From contig UCKU01000009.1 of NCBI GenBank assembly GCA_900473185.1, forward strand, positions 1 through 64,000: a DNA stretch of 64,000 nucleotides. The letters are read 5' to 3'. A program made the translations under genes and the position numbers. Source of the DNA: Hyphomicrobiales bacterium. GTDB taxonomy: Bacteria > Pseudomonadota > Alphaproteobacteria > Rhizobiales > Rhizobiaceae. This document shows, one piece after another, positions 24,896-34,866 of this stretch (position 1 is the stretch's first letter; the number at the start of each line of letters is the position of its first letter). The notes beneath the pieces were generated by a model. The model was not told the DNA's origin. It made no database searches and was given only the letters and a program-made list of their open reading frames with translations.

Positions 24896-25498
24896 ATGCC
24901 GTCGCAGTCGACTGATCAACAGACTATGCATATCGTGCTCGTCCGTGTCGCCTGGGCCGACGGCTCCGGCTGGGCCAAAGTCATCGGACCGCTTGCCGCC
25001 GAGGGTTTTGCGGTGACCGCTGCACCGCTGCCGCTGACGAATGAAAATGTGAAGGCACTGGTCTATGTTTCTGCTCTCGCCCCTGATGAGGGAGAGACGG
25101 TTGCCGATGTCTTCTATCGCACCGAACTCGATCCACGGGTGCCGCAGCTAACGCCGGATGAAAACGGCCTGATCTATTATCCGCATGAGGCCTTTGCTGC
25201 GGCCTATGCGCAGAATGCCACCAATGAAGAACTGGCAGTGCTCTCGGCCGTGCAGCGGCCGATCTCGCCTGCCTGCATCACGGCACCGGTCGGGCGGCCG
25301 CTCTGGAAGGACCGCCCTTCCTGGTTCCTGGTCGCCGAGGACGACCGGATGATCGCGGCCGCCAACCAGCGCTTCATGGCTGAGCGTATGCAGGCGATGC
25401 AGCGGCCTTTCGCCGTCGATCACACCCCGATGGTCACGGCACCGGAGACGGTGCTGCAGGTCATCAGCGAGGCCGCAGCGACAGTGGCCGCAGCCTGA
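24896..25498 (+). CDS. EstC-like alpha/beta hydrolase lacking the nucleophile segment
   Basis: 200 residues, with ribosome site GAAGGAG upstream. It resembles the ~240-residue EstC-like family: AWADGSGWAKVIGPLAAEGFAVTAAPLPLT, then KALVYVSALAPDEGETVADVF, and near the end WFLVAEDDRMIAAANQRFMAERM with the VDHTPMVTAPETV His region. The sequence jumps from PLPLT to NENVKALVYV, so about 40 residues that normally carry the GHSYGG nucleophile elbow are missing. The usual HG oxyanion motif is VRVAW instead. The frame is intact, so a shortened protein may still be made, but hydrolase activity is unlikely. Confidence 0.7.
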   Translation: MPSQSTDQQTMHIVLVRVAWADGSGWAKVIGPLAAEGFAVTAAPLPLTNENVKALVYVSALAPDEGETVADVFYRTELDPRVPQLTPDENGLIYYPHEAFAAAYAQNATNEELAVLSAVQRPISPACITAPVGRPLWKDRPSWFLVAEDDRMIAAANQRFMAERMQAMQRPFAVDHTPMVTAPETVLQVISEAAATVAAA

Positions 25499-25549
25499 AC
25501 GACCGACATATCTCCCAACATATCGCAATCCATCTCATCTGAAGGAAAC

Positions 25550-26395
25550 ATGACCATGACCAAGATCAGCTACCGCAACACCGCCGTCGACGGCATCAAA
25601 ATCGCCTATCGCGAGGCCGGTACCCAGGGCGCTCCGAAGCTCCTGCTGCTGCATGGCTTCCCGACCTCCGGCCACATGTTCCGCGATCTGATCCCGCTGC
25701 TGGCCGATCGCTGCCACATCATCGCCCCTGACCTTCCGGGCTTCGGCCAGTCGGACGATCCCGCGGTCAACAGCTTCGACAGCATTGCAGACACGATCGA
25801 CCGCTTCACCGAGATCGTCGGCTTCGATCGCTATGCCGTCTATGTCTTCGATTATGGCGCGCCGACGGGCTTCCGCCTGGCGGCCAAACATCCCGAGCGG
25901 ATCACGGGCATCATTTCGCAAAATGGCAACGCCTATGTCGATGGCCTCAGCGACGCATGGAACCCGGTGCAGGCCTACTGGCAGGACGCCAGCGCAGAAA
26001 ACCGCGCCGTGCTGAAGGCGTTCCTCGGGCCGGAGACGACGGTCTGGCAGTACACGCATGGCGTTGCCGATACGACCAGGATTTCGCCTGACGGCTATTC
26101 GCTCGACAATTTCTATCTCTCGCGTCCGGGCGCTGAAGATGTGCAGCTGGACCTGATGGGCGACTACAAGAGCAATGTGGCGCTCTACCCGACCTTCCAG
26201 GATTACTTCCGGACCCACAAGCCGCGCTTCCTGGCCGTCTGGGGCAAGAATGATCCCTTCTTCCTGCCGCCGGGCGCGGAAGCCTTCGCCCGCGATATTC
26301 CTGACGCCGTGATCAAATTCTTCGATACCGGCCACTTCGCGCTCGAAACACATGCGGATGAGATTGCTGCGGCTATCCGCGATTTTCTCGGTTGA
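25550..26395 (+). CDS. Alpha/beta hydrolase, epoxide hydrolase/haloalkane dehalogenase type
   Basis: 281 residues. HGFPTSGHMFRDLIPLL supplies the HG oxyanion motif. The nucleophile elbow VFDYGAPTGFRLA has Asp rather than Ser, as in epoxide hydrolases and haloalkane dehalogenases. AVWGKNDPFFLPPGAEAF holds the acidic residue, and DTGHFALETHADEIAAAIRDFL the catalytic His. It follows the shortened hydrolase by 51 nt and may belong to the same CGNR-controlled transcript. The substrate is not predictable. Confidence 0.87.
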   Translation: MTMTKISYRNTAVDGIKIAYREAGTQGAPKLLLLHGFPTSGHMFRDLIPLLADRCHIIAPDLPGFGQSDDPAVNSFDSIADTIDRFTEIVGFDRYAVYVFDYGAPTGFRLAAKHPERITGIISQNGNAYVDGLSDAWNPVQAYWQDASAENRAVLKAFLGPETTVWQYTHGVADTTRISPDGYSLDNFYLSRPGAEDVQLDLMGDYKSNVALYPTFQDYFRTHKPRFLAVWGKNDPFFLPPGAEAFARDIPDAVIKFFDTGHFALETHADEIAAAIRDFLG

Positions 26396-26405
26396 GGCCG
26401 GCTGA

Positions 26406-26780
26406 CTATTCGGAGGTCACACAGAAATTGTTGCCCTCCGGATCGTTCAGCACGGTGTAGTCAGCCGTTTCACGCACGAAGGTCGCGCCCAAGGACATCA
26501 GGCGCGCGACCTCCTTTTCCCGGTCTGCGGTGGCGATATCCAGATGGACGCGGTTGCGGGCCGGCCGCTCTCCCTGGCGAAGATGGAAACAGAGGCGCGT
26601 TCCCGGCCCTTCGACCATCACCACCGGATCGGTTTCCGGTGTCAGGCCAAGCCCGGCAAGGCGGGCGATTTCCTCATCGTCGTAGGGCAAGACCGCATAA
26701 CCGTCGAGCGCTTCGGCCCAGAAGCGGGCGACGCGGGAGGGCATATCGCAATCGATGACGATTTCCTTCAGCCGCCCCAT
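26406..26780 (-). CDS. VOC family (glyoxalase-like) protein
   Basis: 124 residues of the glyoxalase_6 subgroup: MGRLKEIVIDCDMPSRVARFWAEALDGYAVL at the N-terminus and GATFVRETADYTVLNDPEGNNFCVTSE at the C-terminus, with WAEAL and DPEGN typical. Such proteins bind a metal or small ligand in a paired beta-alpha-beta3 fold; the specific role is unknown. It converges with the hydrolase gene 10 bp away. A terminator between them is not evident. Confidence 0.83.
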   Translation of the reverse strand: MGRLKEIVIDCDMPSRVARFWAEALDGYAVLPYDDEEIARLAGLGLTPETDPVVMVEGPGTRLCFHLRQGERPARNRVHLDIATADREKEVARLMSLGATFVRETADYTVLNDPEGNNFCVTSE

Positions 26781-26786
26781 AGGCTC

Positions 26787-26963
26787 TCACGAATTGCCGG
26801 AACGGCGCTGGACGACACGTTCAACGACCGCACCGCCGACCACTGGCAGCAGGGCGAAAAGGATGAGCTGTGGCGTACCTGTCAGCATCAACAGGCTGGA
26901 CAGGAGGATAGCGATGAGCATTCCTGCCAGTGCACCGACCAGATAGGGAAGGTAACCCTTCAA
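26787..26963 (-). CDS. Small two-helix membrane protein
   Basis: 58 residues if translation starts at the TTG at 26961-26963, which has GGAGG 5 nt upstream; the open frame reaches a GTG at 27014. Two hydrophobic helices, YLVGALAGMLIAILLSSLLML and LILFALLPVVGGAVV, flank TGTPQ, with a basic tail RVVQRRSGNS. No family recognised. It ends 6 bp before the VOC gene start on the same strand, so the two may be co-expressed. Confidence 0.5.
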   Translation of the reverse strand: MKGYLPYLVGALAGMLIAILLSSLLMLTGTPQLILFALLPVVGGAVVERVVQRRSGNS

Positions 26964-27078
26964 GAGAGCCTCCGTCTTATCGGGTTTCAATCGAATGAGC
27001 TCGCAAGGCTCCACATAGGACGCTCCGCGGTATCGGCAATGACCGGTTGTGGTCCGAAACCGCCTTTCGCCCGCCGAA

Positions 27079-27513
27079 CTAGGCGCCAGCCTTCTTCGAT
27101 GCCGGTTTGCGCGCCGTGTTCAGCGCCACCGCGGCCTGCACCAGCGCCGTCAGGGCTGCCTCGTCGATTTTCTCCCCTTCGTGAATATCGATCGCGCGGC
27201 GCGTATTGCCTTCGAGACTGGAGTTAAAGAGGTTGGACGGATCGTCCACGGAAGCGCCCTTGGCGAAGGTCAGCTTGACGACCGTCTTGTAGGTTTCGCC
27301 GGTGCAGATGATGCCGGCGTGTTCCCAGACGGGGACGCCCCTCCATTTCCACGCCTCCTCCACCTCGGGGTCGGCCTCGCGGATGATGGCCCTCACGCGG
27401 GCGAGCGTTTCGCCACGCCAGTCGCCCAATTCCCCGATCTTGGCATCGATGCGTTCGGAGGGAGAGATTTCTTTCGGTTCCGTCTCCTTTTTCGTCGTCG
27501 CCGCTTTCTTCAT
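27079..27513 (-). CDS. DUF1801 (YdhG-like) domain protein
   Basis: 144 residues from the ATG at 27511-27513, with AAGGAG upstream. A lysine-rich N-terminus (MKKAATTKKETEPKE) precedes the DUF1801 core: LGDWRGETLARVRAIIREADPEVEEAWKWRGVPVWEHAGIICTGETYKTVVKLTFAKGA. A Lys/Ala-rich tail ends the protein. The fold is related to YdhG-like/iron-chaperone-type proteins, without established activity. It follows a second DUF1801 gene by 11 nt, forming a two-gene operon. Confidence 0.82.
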   Translation of the reverse strand: MKKAATTKKETEPKEISPSERIDAKIGELGDWRGETLARVRAIIREADPEVEEAWKWRGVPVWEHAGIICTGETYKTVVKLTFAKGASVDDPSNLFNSSLEGNTRRAIDIHEGEKIDEAALTALVQAAVALNTARKPASKKAGA

Positions 27514-27524
27514 GGTTTCTCTCC

Positions 27525-27965
27525 TTACATTTTCTCGCCCGGCAACAGGCTTGCCTGCCTGATCCAATCGGCGAGCTGCGCCTCGTCGATCGGGTCGTTC
27601 TCATGGATGTGGAAATAACGCGTTTCCGCAGTCTTGGATTCTCCCGGCGGGATGGGCTGCAAGGCAGCGCCGCGGAAGAAGGCCAGCTTGATGTATTTGT
27701 TGAAGCAATGGATGCCAAGGAACCAGCCGTCACCCTTCATGCCGTAGAGCGGCGAGTTCCATTTGACGGCCTTGTGGGCATCTGGAACAGTGCGCATGAT
27801 CAATTCATCGAGGCAGTGGCCGACATCGCTTTTCCAGCCGGGCATGGCGGCGATATAGGCCCGCACGGGGCCATCGCCCTCGCCTTTGGCGATCTGCGGA
27901 TTGCCGCCGGATAGCAGCTTCGGCTCCGTAGGTTCTGCCGGCTTGCTGGATATCTTGTTGGCCAT
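27525..27965 (-). CDS. DUF1801 (YdhG-like) domain protein
   Basis: 146 residues from the ATG at 27963-27965, preceded by GGGGAGGAG. Core: VRAYIAAMPGWKSDVGHCLDELIMRTVPDAHKAVKWNSPLYGMKGDGWFLGIHCFNKYIKLAFFRGAALQPIPPGE and ETRYFHIHENDPIDEAQLADWIRQAS. The AVKWNSPLYG and IKLAFFRG motifs are typical of DUF1801. It is a distant relative of the next gene and may form a hetero-pair with it. The ABC-F gene diverges from it. Confidence 0.83.
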   Translation of the reverse strand: MANKISSKPAEPTEPKLLSGGNPQIAKGEGDGPVRAYIAAMPGWKSDVGHCLDELIMRTVPDAHKAVKWNSPLYGMKGDGWFLGIHCFNKYIKLAFFRGAALQPIPPGESKTAETRYFHIHENDPIDEAQLADWIRQASLLPGEKM

Positions 27966-28129
27966 GGGCTCCTCCCCTTGGGGATAATAAGGAAGCATCC
28001 CCCGATTTCCAGTCGTGCGGAATGGCCACAGCTGCAAAGATCACAGCTTGATGACGCGGAAAACCTGCGACACGGCGGCAAACCCGTGGCATAAGGGCGC
28101 CAAAATTCTCCCAAGCTCCCGCGTAAGAC

Positions 28130-29748
<1,619 letters not shown>

Positions 29749-29752
<4 letters not shown>

Positions 29753-30705
29753 GATCTAGTGAAGGCGTCTACATCAGTCAGTTCCGCCGAGAGCGCCCAG
29801 AGACGGGCCGCCTCGTCGGGATCGACGGCATAGGCGCGCACGCTGGTTTCCGCTCCGTCATCCGAGATGGATGCGACGTCGCAGTCGGCACAATAAAGGC
29901 CGCCGAGGCCTGCAAGCTGCGGCGAGGTTGCGGCCCAGGCCTGCGTCGCGGCACCCTGCTCGGGCGTCTTGAACGTTGGGTCGGCCGCATTGCCGTCGGC
30001 ATCGATCCAGCCGGCGGCGACCATGTCTTCCTTCTCCAGGTGCCGTTGCAGCGGCGTCAGGATCTTGCCGGGATGCAGCGAGAAGGCACGCACGCCGGCA
30101 TCCCTGGCCAGCCTGTCGAGTTGCACCGCAAACAGCGCGTTTGCGGTCTTTGCCTGTCCATAGGCCTGCCACCGGTCGTAGCCCTCGGTGAACTGGACAT
30201 CGTCCCAGCGGATGGGCGTGATGCCATGGGCACCGGAGGAGACGGCAACCACACGGGCTCCCCTCGCTACCGCCGGCCAGAGACGATTGACGAGTGCGAA
30301 ATGGCCGAGATGGTTGGTGGCAAACTGCGCCTCCCAGCCCGGCCCGACCCGCGTTTCCGGGCAGGCCATGATGCCGGCGCTGTTAATGACGAAATCGGCC
30401 CTACGTCCGGAAACGACGAAGCGCTGGGCAAACTGCCGCACGCTTTCGAGATCGGAAAGATCGAGCCTGTCGACCTCGACATTAGCGATGCCCGAGAGCG
30501 CCTTGGCCGCCGCTTCCGGCTGGCGCGCGCCGATCAGCACATGCGCGCCGGCCCGCGACAGCGCCTTCGTCGTCTCCAGCCCGAGGCCGGAATGGCCGCC
30601 GGTGACGATTGCCAATCTGCGCGTGAGATCGATGCCCGCGAGCACGTCGTCGGCTGTGGAGCGAGCGCCAAAACCGGAGCCGATGGGGTGTTGTGCGTTT
30701 TCCAT
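29749..30705 (-). CDS. Short-chain dehydrogenase/reductase (retinol dehydrogenase-like)
   Basis: 318 residues. The NAD(P) motif is AIVTGGHSGLGLETTKAL (TGGxxGLG). The structural motif is NSAG (FVINSAGIMA), and the catalytic Ser/Tyr/Lys appear in VAVSSGAHG and YGQAKTANALF (YxxxK). An unusual N-terminal leader IGSGFGARSTADDVLAGIDL and the C-terminal YCADCDVA motif are shared with the SDR at 52843-53817. Divergent from an AraC gene 101 bp away, which is its probable regulator. Confidence 0.88.
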
Positions 30706-30806
30706 TGATGTCTCCTTTCTGCTTTCGGCCGGAGACTAATGCGGTGGCGTCCATACGATCTATGCGTTAAAGTCCATGATATGTTTGCGATCGTCCGGAT
30801 TTCCGC

Positions 30807-31733
30807 ATGAGTTCCGTTTCCATGGATCCGCTTTCCGATGTGCTGGCACTCCTGAAGCCGAAGAGCTACGTCTCGCTCGGGCTCGATGCCGGCGGCGACT
30901 GGGCGATCGATTTTCCGCCGCCGCAGGGCATCAAGTTCAATGCCGTTCTCTCGGGCGGCTGCTGGCTGGAGCTGGATGGGGTCGCCGATCCTGTGCGGCT
31001 GGAGGAAGGCGATTGTTTTCTGCTGACGCAGAGCCGGCCCTTCCGGATGATGAGCGATCGCAGCCTGCCGACGATCCCCGCCAATGACATCTATGCGCAT
31101 GCGAAGGATGGGGTGGCGATCTGCAATGGCGGCGGCGCCTTTTTCCTCGTCGGCAGCCGGTTCGGCTTTTCCGGCGCCGGCGCGGATCTCCTCCTCGGCA
31201 TATTACCGCCGGTCGTCCATATAAGCGAGCATTCGGATCAGGCCTCGGTGCTGCGCTTTGCGATCGACCAGATGGCGCGGGAACTGCACGGCCGCCACCC
31301 GGGCGGTTTCCTGATGACCGAGCATCTGGCGCATATCATGCTGATGCAGATCCTGCGGCTCTATCTCTCAGCACCCGATACCGAAGGCACCGGCTGGCTC
31401 TTTGCGCTCGCCGACCGGCAGATCGGCATGGCGATCGGCGCCATGCATGCAGAGCCGGCGCGGCGCTGGACGCTGCAGCAGCTTGCGGCGATGACCGGCA
31501 TGTCGCGCTCCTCCTTTGCCGAGCGCTTCAAGGAAAAGGTCGGAGCCGCGCCGATGGACTATCTTACACGCTGGCGTATGATGCTGGCCAGCGAGCGGCT
31601 CTCCAACAGCAGCGAACCGATCGGCAGGATTGCACTTTCGCTCGGCTACGATTCCGAAAGTGCCTTCAGCACCGCCTTCAAGCGGGTGATGGCGCGCTCG
31701 CCGCGGCAATACAGCCGGGAAGCAGCAGGGTAA
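30807..31733 (+). CDS. AraC family regulator with cupin-type N-terminal domain
   Basis: 308 residues. The N-terminal half (about 5-185) is the AraC cupin_6 type: WAIDFPPPQGIKFNAVLSGGCWLELDGVADPVRLEEGDCFLL. The C-terminal double HTH reads WTLQQLAAMTGMSRSSFAERFKEKVGAAPMDYLTRWRMMLASERL and IGRIALSLGYDSESAFSTAFKRVMARSPRQY. Adjacent and divergent to the SDR gene, in the same arrangement as the pair at 52.8-54.9 kb. The inducer is unknown. Confidence 0.88.
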   Translation: MSSVSMDPLSDVLALLKPKSYVSLGLDAGGDWAIDFPPPQGIKFNAVLSGGCWLELDGVADPVRLEEGDCFLLTQSRPFRMMSDRSLPTIPANDIYAHAKDGVAICNGGGAFFLVGSRFGFSGAGADLLLGILPPVVHISEHSDQASVLRFAIDQMARELHGRHPGGFLMTEHLAHIMLMQILRLYLSAPDTEGTGWLFALADRQIGMAIGAMHAEPARRWTLQQLAAMTGMSRSSFAERFKEKVGAAPMDYLTRWRMMLASERLSNSSEPIGRIALSLGYDSESAFSTAFKRVMARSPRQYSREAAG

Positions 31734-31863
31734 AAGACCGCAGGCTGCGGGTCTTGCAGAAACGACTGTCGTTTCATACCTATAGAAGGAATGGTATGCG
31801 TCCGGCCCTTGCCGGCCCTCGCTGCATTCCGAGCCTTTGTGCCCGCCTTACGAGGATGAAACC

Positions 31864-32769
31864 ATGAATATCGACAGGATCCTGCGGTCAGTTGTGGCCG
31901 TTCGCGCCTCCATCCCCGAAGATGCCTTCACTGCGAACACGCTGGGCACCCGCCGGGAAGGTAGCGGCGTCGTCATCAGGGAAAACGGGCTGGTGCTCAC
32001 CATCGGCTACCTGATCACCGAAGCAGACGAAATCTGGCTGACGCGCCACGACGGCAAGGTCGTGCCTGGCCATGCTCTGGCCTATGACCAGGAAACCGGC
32101 TTCGGCCTCATCCAGTCGCTGGCGCCTCTCGACCTGCCGGCCATCGACATCGGCGACAAGGTCAAGACGACAGTCGGCGATGCCGTGATCCTTGCCGATG
32201 GTCTCGGGGAATTCGTACAGGCCAATATCGTCGCCAAGCAGGAATTTGCTGGCTACTGGGAATATCTTCTCGACGAGGCGATCTTCATCGCACCCGCCCA
32301 TCCCTCCTGGGGCGGGGCGGCGCTGATCAGCGACGACGGTAAGCTGCTTGGCATCGGTTCGCTGCGCCTGCAGATGGTGCAGGACGAAGAAGTTGCCGAT
32401 ATCAACATGGCCGTGCCGATCAACCTTCTTCCGCCGATCCTCGACGACCTGCTCAACCGCGGCCAGATCGACAGGCCGCCGCGCCCCTGGCTCGGCGCCT
32501 TTTCGGCCGAAAGCAACGGCGAAGTTGTGGTCATGAGCGTTGCCAAGGGCAGCCCGGCCGCGCAGGCCGGCCTGCAGCAAGGCGACGTGATATCGGAAAT
32601 CCGCGACGGCGAAGTGGACGGGCTTGCCGATTTCTACCGCAAGGTCTGGAAGAGTGGTCCGGCAGGCGCTGAAATCCCGATACGCGTGCTGCGGAACGGG
32701 CGCGAGGCCTGGCTGCGGATCAAATCGGCCGACCGCAACAGCTTCCTCAAGAAACCGTTGATGCAGTAA
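31864..32769 (+). CDS. HtrA/S1C-like PDZ protein without catalytic triad
   Basis: 301 residues from the ATG at 31864. The trypsin-like beta-barrel pattern of HtrA is clear, but all three catalytic positions appear replaced: GLVLTIGYLI has Tyr49 where TNxHVV carries His; DQETGFGLIQ has Gly79 where TDLAVLK has Asp; and HPSWGGAAL has Trp149 where GNSGGAL has Ser. A PDZ domain follows (about 205-285: WLGAFSAESNGEVVVMSVAKGSPAAQAGLQQGDVISEI). No signal peptide is visible. It is likely a non-proteolytic chaperone or peptide-binding protein. It stands alone; a stem-loop GAAACGAC-T-GTCGTTTC lies about 90 bp upstream. Confidence 0.8.
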   Translation: MNIDRILRSVVAVRASIPEDAFTANTLGTRREGSGVVIRENGLVLTIGYLITEADEIWLTRHDGKVVPGHALAYDQETGFGLIQSLAPLDLPAIDIGDKVKTTVGDAVILADGLGEFVQANIVAKQEFAGYWEYLLDEAIFIAPAHPSWGGAALISDDGKLLGIGSLRLQMVQDEEVADINMAVPINLLPPILDDLLNRGQIDRPPRPWLGAFSAESNGEVVVMSVAKGSPAAQAGLQQGDVISEIRDGEVDGLADFYRKVWKSGPAGAEIPIRVLRNGREAWLRIKSADRNSFLKKPLMQ

Positions 32770-32770
32770 A

Positions 32771-32859
32771 TCAGATATCGAGCGGCACCATCCGGCGGTG
32801 CTTAGATATAAAGGGGCGCCATCCGGCGATGCCTAGATATAAAGGGGCGCCATCCGGCG
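32771..32859 (-). repeat. Three tandem 31-bp copies of an esterase gene's stop region
   Basis: On the minus strand, 27-nt blocks at 32833-32859, 32802-32828 and 32771-32797 read CGCCGGATGG...ATATCTAG, ...TAA and ...TGA. Each is separated by 4 nt (period 31). Blocks 1 and 2 encode RRMAPLYI plus stop; block 3 encodes RRMVPLDI plus stop. Only block 1 is translated. Confidence 0.8.
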
Positions 32860-33561
32860 CCAGGCACCGGCGCGGTGCGCCCTGCCATCCCAGAAATGCA
32901 GCCGATGGCCGACACCCATGTCAGCGAGAAGGCGGCTGAGATAACGATTGTTATCGAGGAACGGATCCTCGTTGCCGATCGTCAGCACGATATCCACCTG
33001 CCGCAGCTTTTCCAGTCGCCAGTCGGAGGCGAGGCCCGGCAGGAAATGCGTTGGCGTGTGGAAATAGACCGTGTCGTCGTAATAACCGTCGAAAAGATCG
33101 GAGAAGGATTCGACCTTCATCGTCAGGTCATAGCGGCCGGAAAAGGCCACCAGCTTGCGGAAGAGATGCGGGTGGCGGAAGACGAGGCTGGCGGCCTGGA
33201 ATGCGCCGAGGCTGCAGCCGTGGACGATGGTGCATTCGTGGCCGTTGCGGCTCTCCATCAGCGGCAGAACCTCGTTCAGCACATATTCCTCGAAAGCGAT
33301 ATGGCGGCGGATGCGATCGGCCGGATGGCGGCCGAAGTCGTAGAAGGTCTCGCCCGCGAGGCCCTCGATGCAGAACAGCTGCAGTTGACCGGCCTCGAGC
33401 TTGTCGGCGAGGCTGGCAACGATACCGAGATGTTCATATTCCCAAAAGCGCCCTTCCCGCGTTGGGAACATCAGTACTTTGGCGCCGGCATGCCCGAACA
33501 CCAGAAGCTCCATGTCACGATGGAGCCGATCGCTGTACCAGCGCAGATATTCTCGGTTCAT
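32833..33561 (-). CDS. Esterase (Esterase D-like alpha/beta hydrolase)
   Basis: 242 residues, no signal peptide. Reads REYLRWYSDRLHRDMELLVFGHAGAKVLMFPT at the start. The nucleophile elbow is VHGCSLGAFQAAS (Ser of GCSLG). The acid is in TIGNEDPFLDNNRYLS and the His near HFWDGRAHRAGAWRRMAPLYI. This matches PF00756-like esterases of unknown substrate. Its ATG overlaps the stop of the upstream acetylxylan esterase-like gene (ATGA), so both are one operon. The last codons and stop are part of a threefold tandem duplication. Confidence 0.82.
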   Translation of the reverse strand: MNREYLRWYSDRLHRDMELLVFGHAGAKVLMFPTREGRFWEYEHLGIVASLADKLEAGQLQLFCIEGLAGETFYDFGRHPADRIRRHIAFEEYVLNEVLPLMESRNGHECTIVHGCSLGAFQAASLVFRHPHLFRKLVAFSGRYDLTMKVESFSDLFDGYYDDTVYFHTPTHFLPGLASDWRLEKLRQVDIVLTIGNEDPFLDNNRYLSRLLADMGVGHRLHFWDGRAHRAGAWRRMAPLYI

Positions 33562-34523
33562 AGACCCCTGAAAAACCGCCCGACTCGCTCGCGCAGCGCA
33601 GCTTGCTGCACCGCACTATCAGCATAATCGAAATGCCCGGCATCCAGGATGAAGATTTCATTAAATTTTGATTTCGGCAAAGCGTTGGCGACAGTGAACT
33701 GACAGGGGGGTGCAACCGCCGGATCGAAGAGCGCGACGGCTGCCAGCATCGGCACGGTGATGCGGGTCGCTGCCGTTGCGGCATCGAAGAGCCGCAATTT
33801 TTCGAAAACACCCGCGTGCGTCTTTGCATAATCCTGCACCGAATGGGCGCTGCCGACCGTCGGCAATGTTAGCCACAGCTTGCGGTTACCGAAGGTTGGT
33901 ACCGTCAGATGCCCGCGGGCAATACGCTTGTCGAAGGGAATGCCGAGCGCGCCAATGCCGCCGCCGAAGCTGATGCCGCTATAGCCGATATGGCCATCGA
34001 GCGCGGGATAGAGCGATAGCAGCGCCGACACCGCAACCCAGAGATCCTCAACGCAGCCACCGATCACGTAATGATCGGGATCATCGATGTCGTGGAGCAC
34101 ATGCCAGGGGGCGTCGGGCGAAATCGGCAGATGGGCGCTGCGCGACATGCCGCGGAAACAGGGAAAGAGGATCGCGGTATCCTCGACCGGAATATCGAAT
34201 TCAGGCTGGTCCCTGCCTCCATAACCGTGGCCGACGACGAGGCCGCGCTTGACCTCGCCCTTGCGGGGCGTGAGCAGCCAGCCGCCGATGCGGACGTCAT
34301 CCGTGGAAGTGTAGACAATATCTCGTACCTGCCAGTCCGGATGGGTATCCTTGCTTGGGCTCAAGCGCGGCTCAAGCTTCACCGCCAGCGCCCTGGCATA
34401 ACGCTTATGCCAAAAGGCATCGAATCCCGAGGGCGATTCCGGCGGGCGGATTGCCCGCAAGTCGGCAAGCGTCATGCCGTAGGTGGGGTCGAAGTCGAAA
34501 GGGTATTCTGTCGGGATGCTCAT
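33558..34523 (-). CDS. Acetylxylan esterase-like hydrolase (AXE1 family)
   Basis: 321 residues from the ATG at 34521-34523; the frame runs to 34589. Family features: YGMTLADLRAIRPPESPSGFDAFW, GGWLLTPRKGEVKRGLVVGHGYGGRDQPE, the nucleophile region HIGYSGISFGGGIGALGI (GISFGG), and the His region LDAGHFDYADSAVQQ. AXE1 members remove acetyl groups from sugars or antibiotics (cephalosporin C deacetylase). No signal peptide, so an intracellular substrate is likely. First gene of a two-esterase operon with a 4-nt overlap. Confidence 0.84.
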   Translation of the reverse strand: MSIPTEYPFDFDPTYGMTLADLRAIRPPESPSGFDAFWHKRYARALAVKLEPRLSPSKDTHPDWQVRDIVYTSTDDVRIGGWLLTPRKGEVKRGLVVGHGYGGRDQPEFDIPVEDTAILFPCFRGMSRSAHLPISPDAPWHVLHDIDDPDHYVIGGCVEDLWVAVSALLSLYPALDGHIGYSGISFGGGIGALGIPFDKRIARGHLTVPTFGNRKLWLTLPTVGSAHSVQDYAKTHAGVFEKLRLFDAATAATRITVPMLAAVALFDPAVAPPCQFTVANALPKSKFNEIFILDAGHFDYADSAVQQAALRERVGRFFRGL

Positions 34524-34723
34524 ACCATGCTTGTTGCCGCGAAACCGGTCTCGGAGCAAGGCCGGCGGCCAGTTCCAACCCATAATCAAACCGGACCCTC
34601 CGCCCGAAATTGCGTGACAGCCTTGTTCGGCTGGTCTTAACTAGAAACGCACTGTGCCTGCCGACTCAGGCGGCGGCGTGGTTTGGTTTGCGTTCACGTC
34701 ATCGGTCGGAAGGACCGCTTCAG

Positions 34724-34865
34724 ATGAAAATCCTTGTGATCGGCGCAGAGTTTCGATGCCAGCCCCACCCTTTCGCTCGGCTTCACAGCCGAGACATCCT
34801 TTGACGACATTATCCGCGTCCATATCGAGGACGAATTGAGCAACAGACTGCCGGAGCCTGCCTGA
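34724..34865 (+). pseudogene. Internal-deletion remnant of a denD-like dehydrogenase gene
   Basis: The first eight codons (ATG at 34724, MKILVIGA) look like the start of a Rossmann dehydrogenase. They run directly, with a change of frame near 34750, into a C-terminal-like stretch: FDASPTLSLGF followed by TAETSFDDIIRVHIEDELSN, ending at a TGA one base before the otnK ATG. D-erythronate dehydrogenase (DenD, NAD-epimerase family) ends with a similar segment as I recall, and precedes otnK in rhizobial operons. Most of the gene (~900 bp) seems deleted. Identity with denD is inferred, not aligned. Confidence 0.6.
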
Positions 34866-34866
34866 C

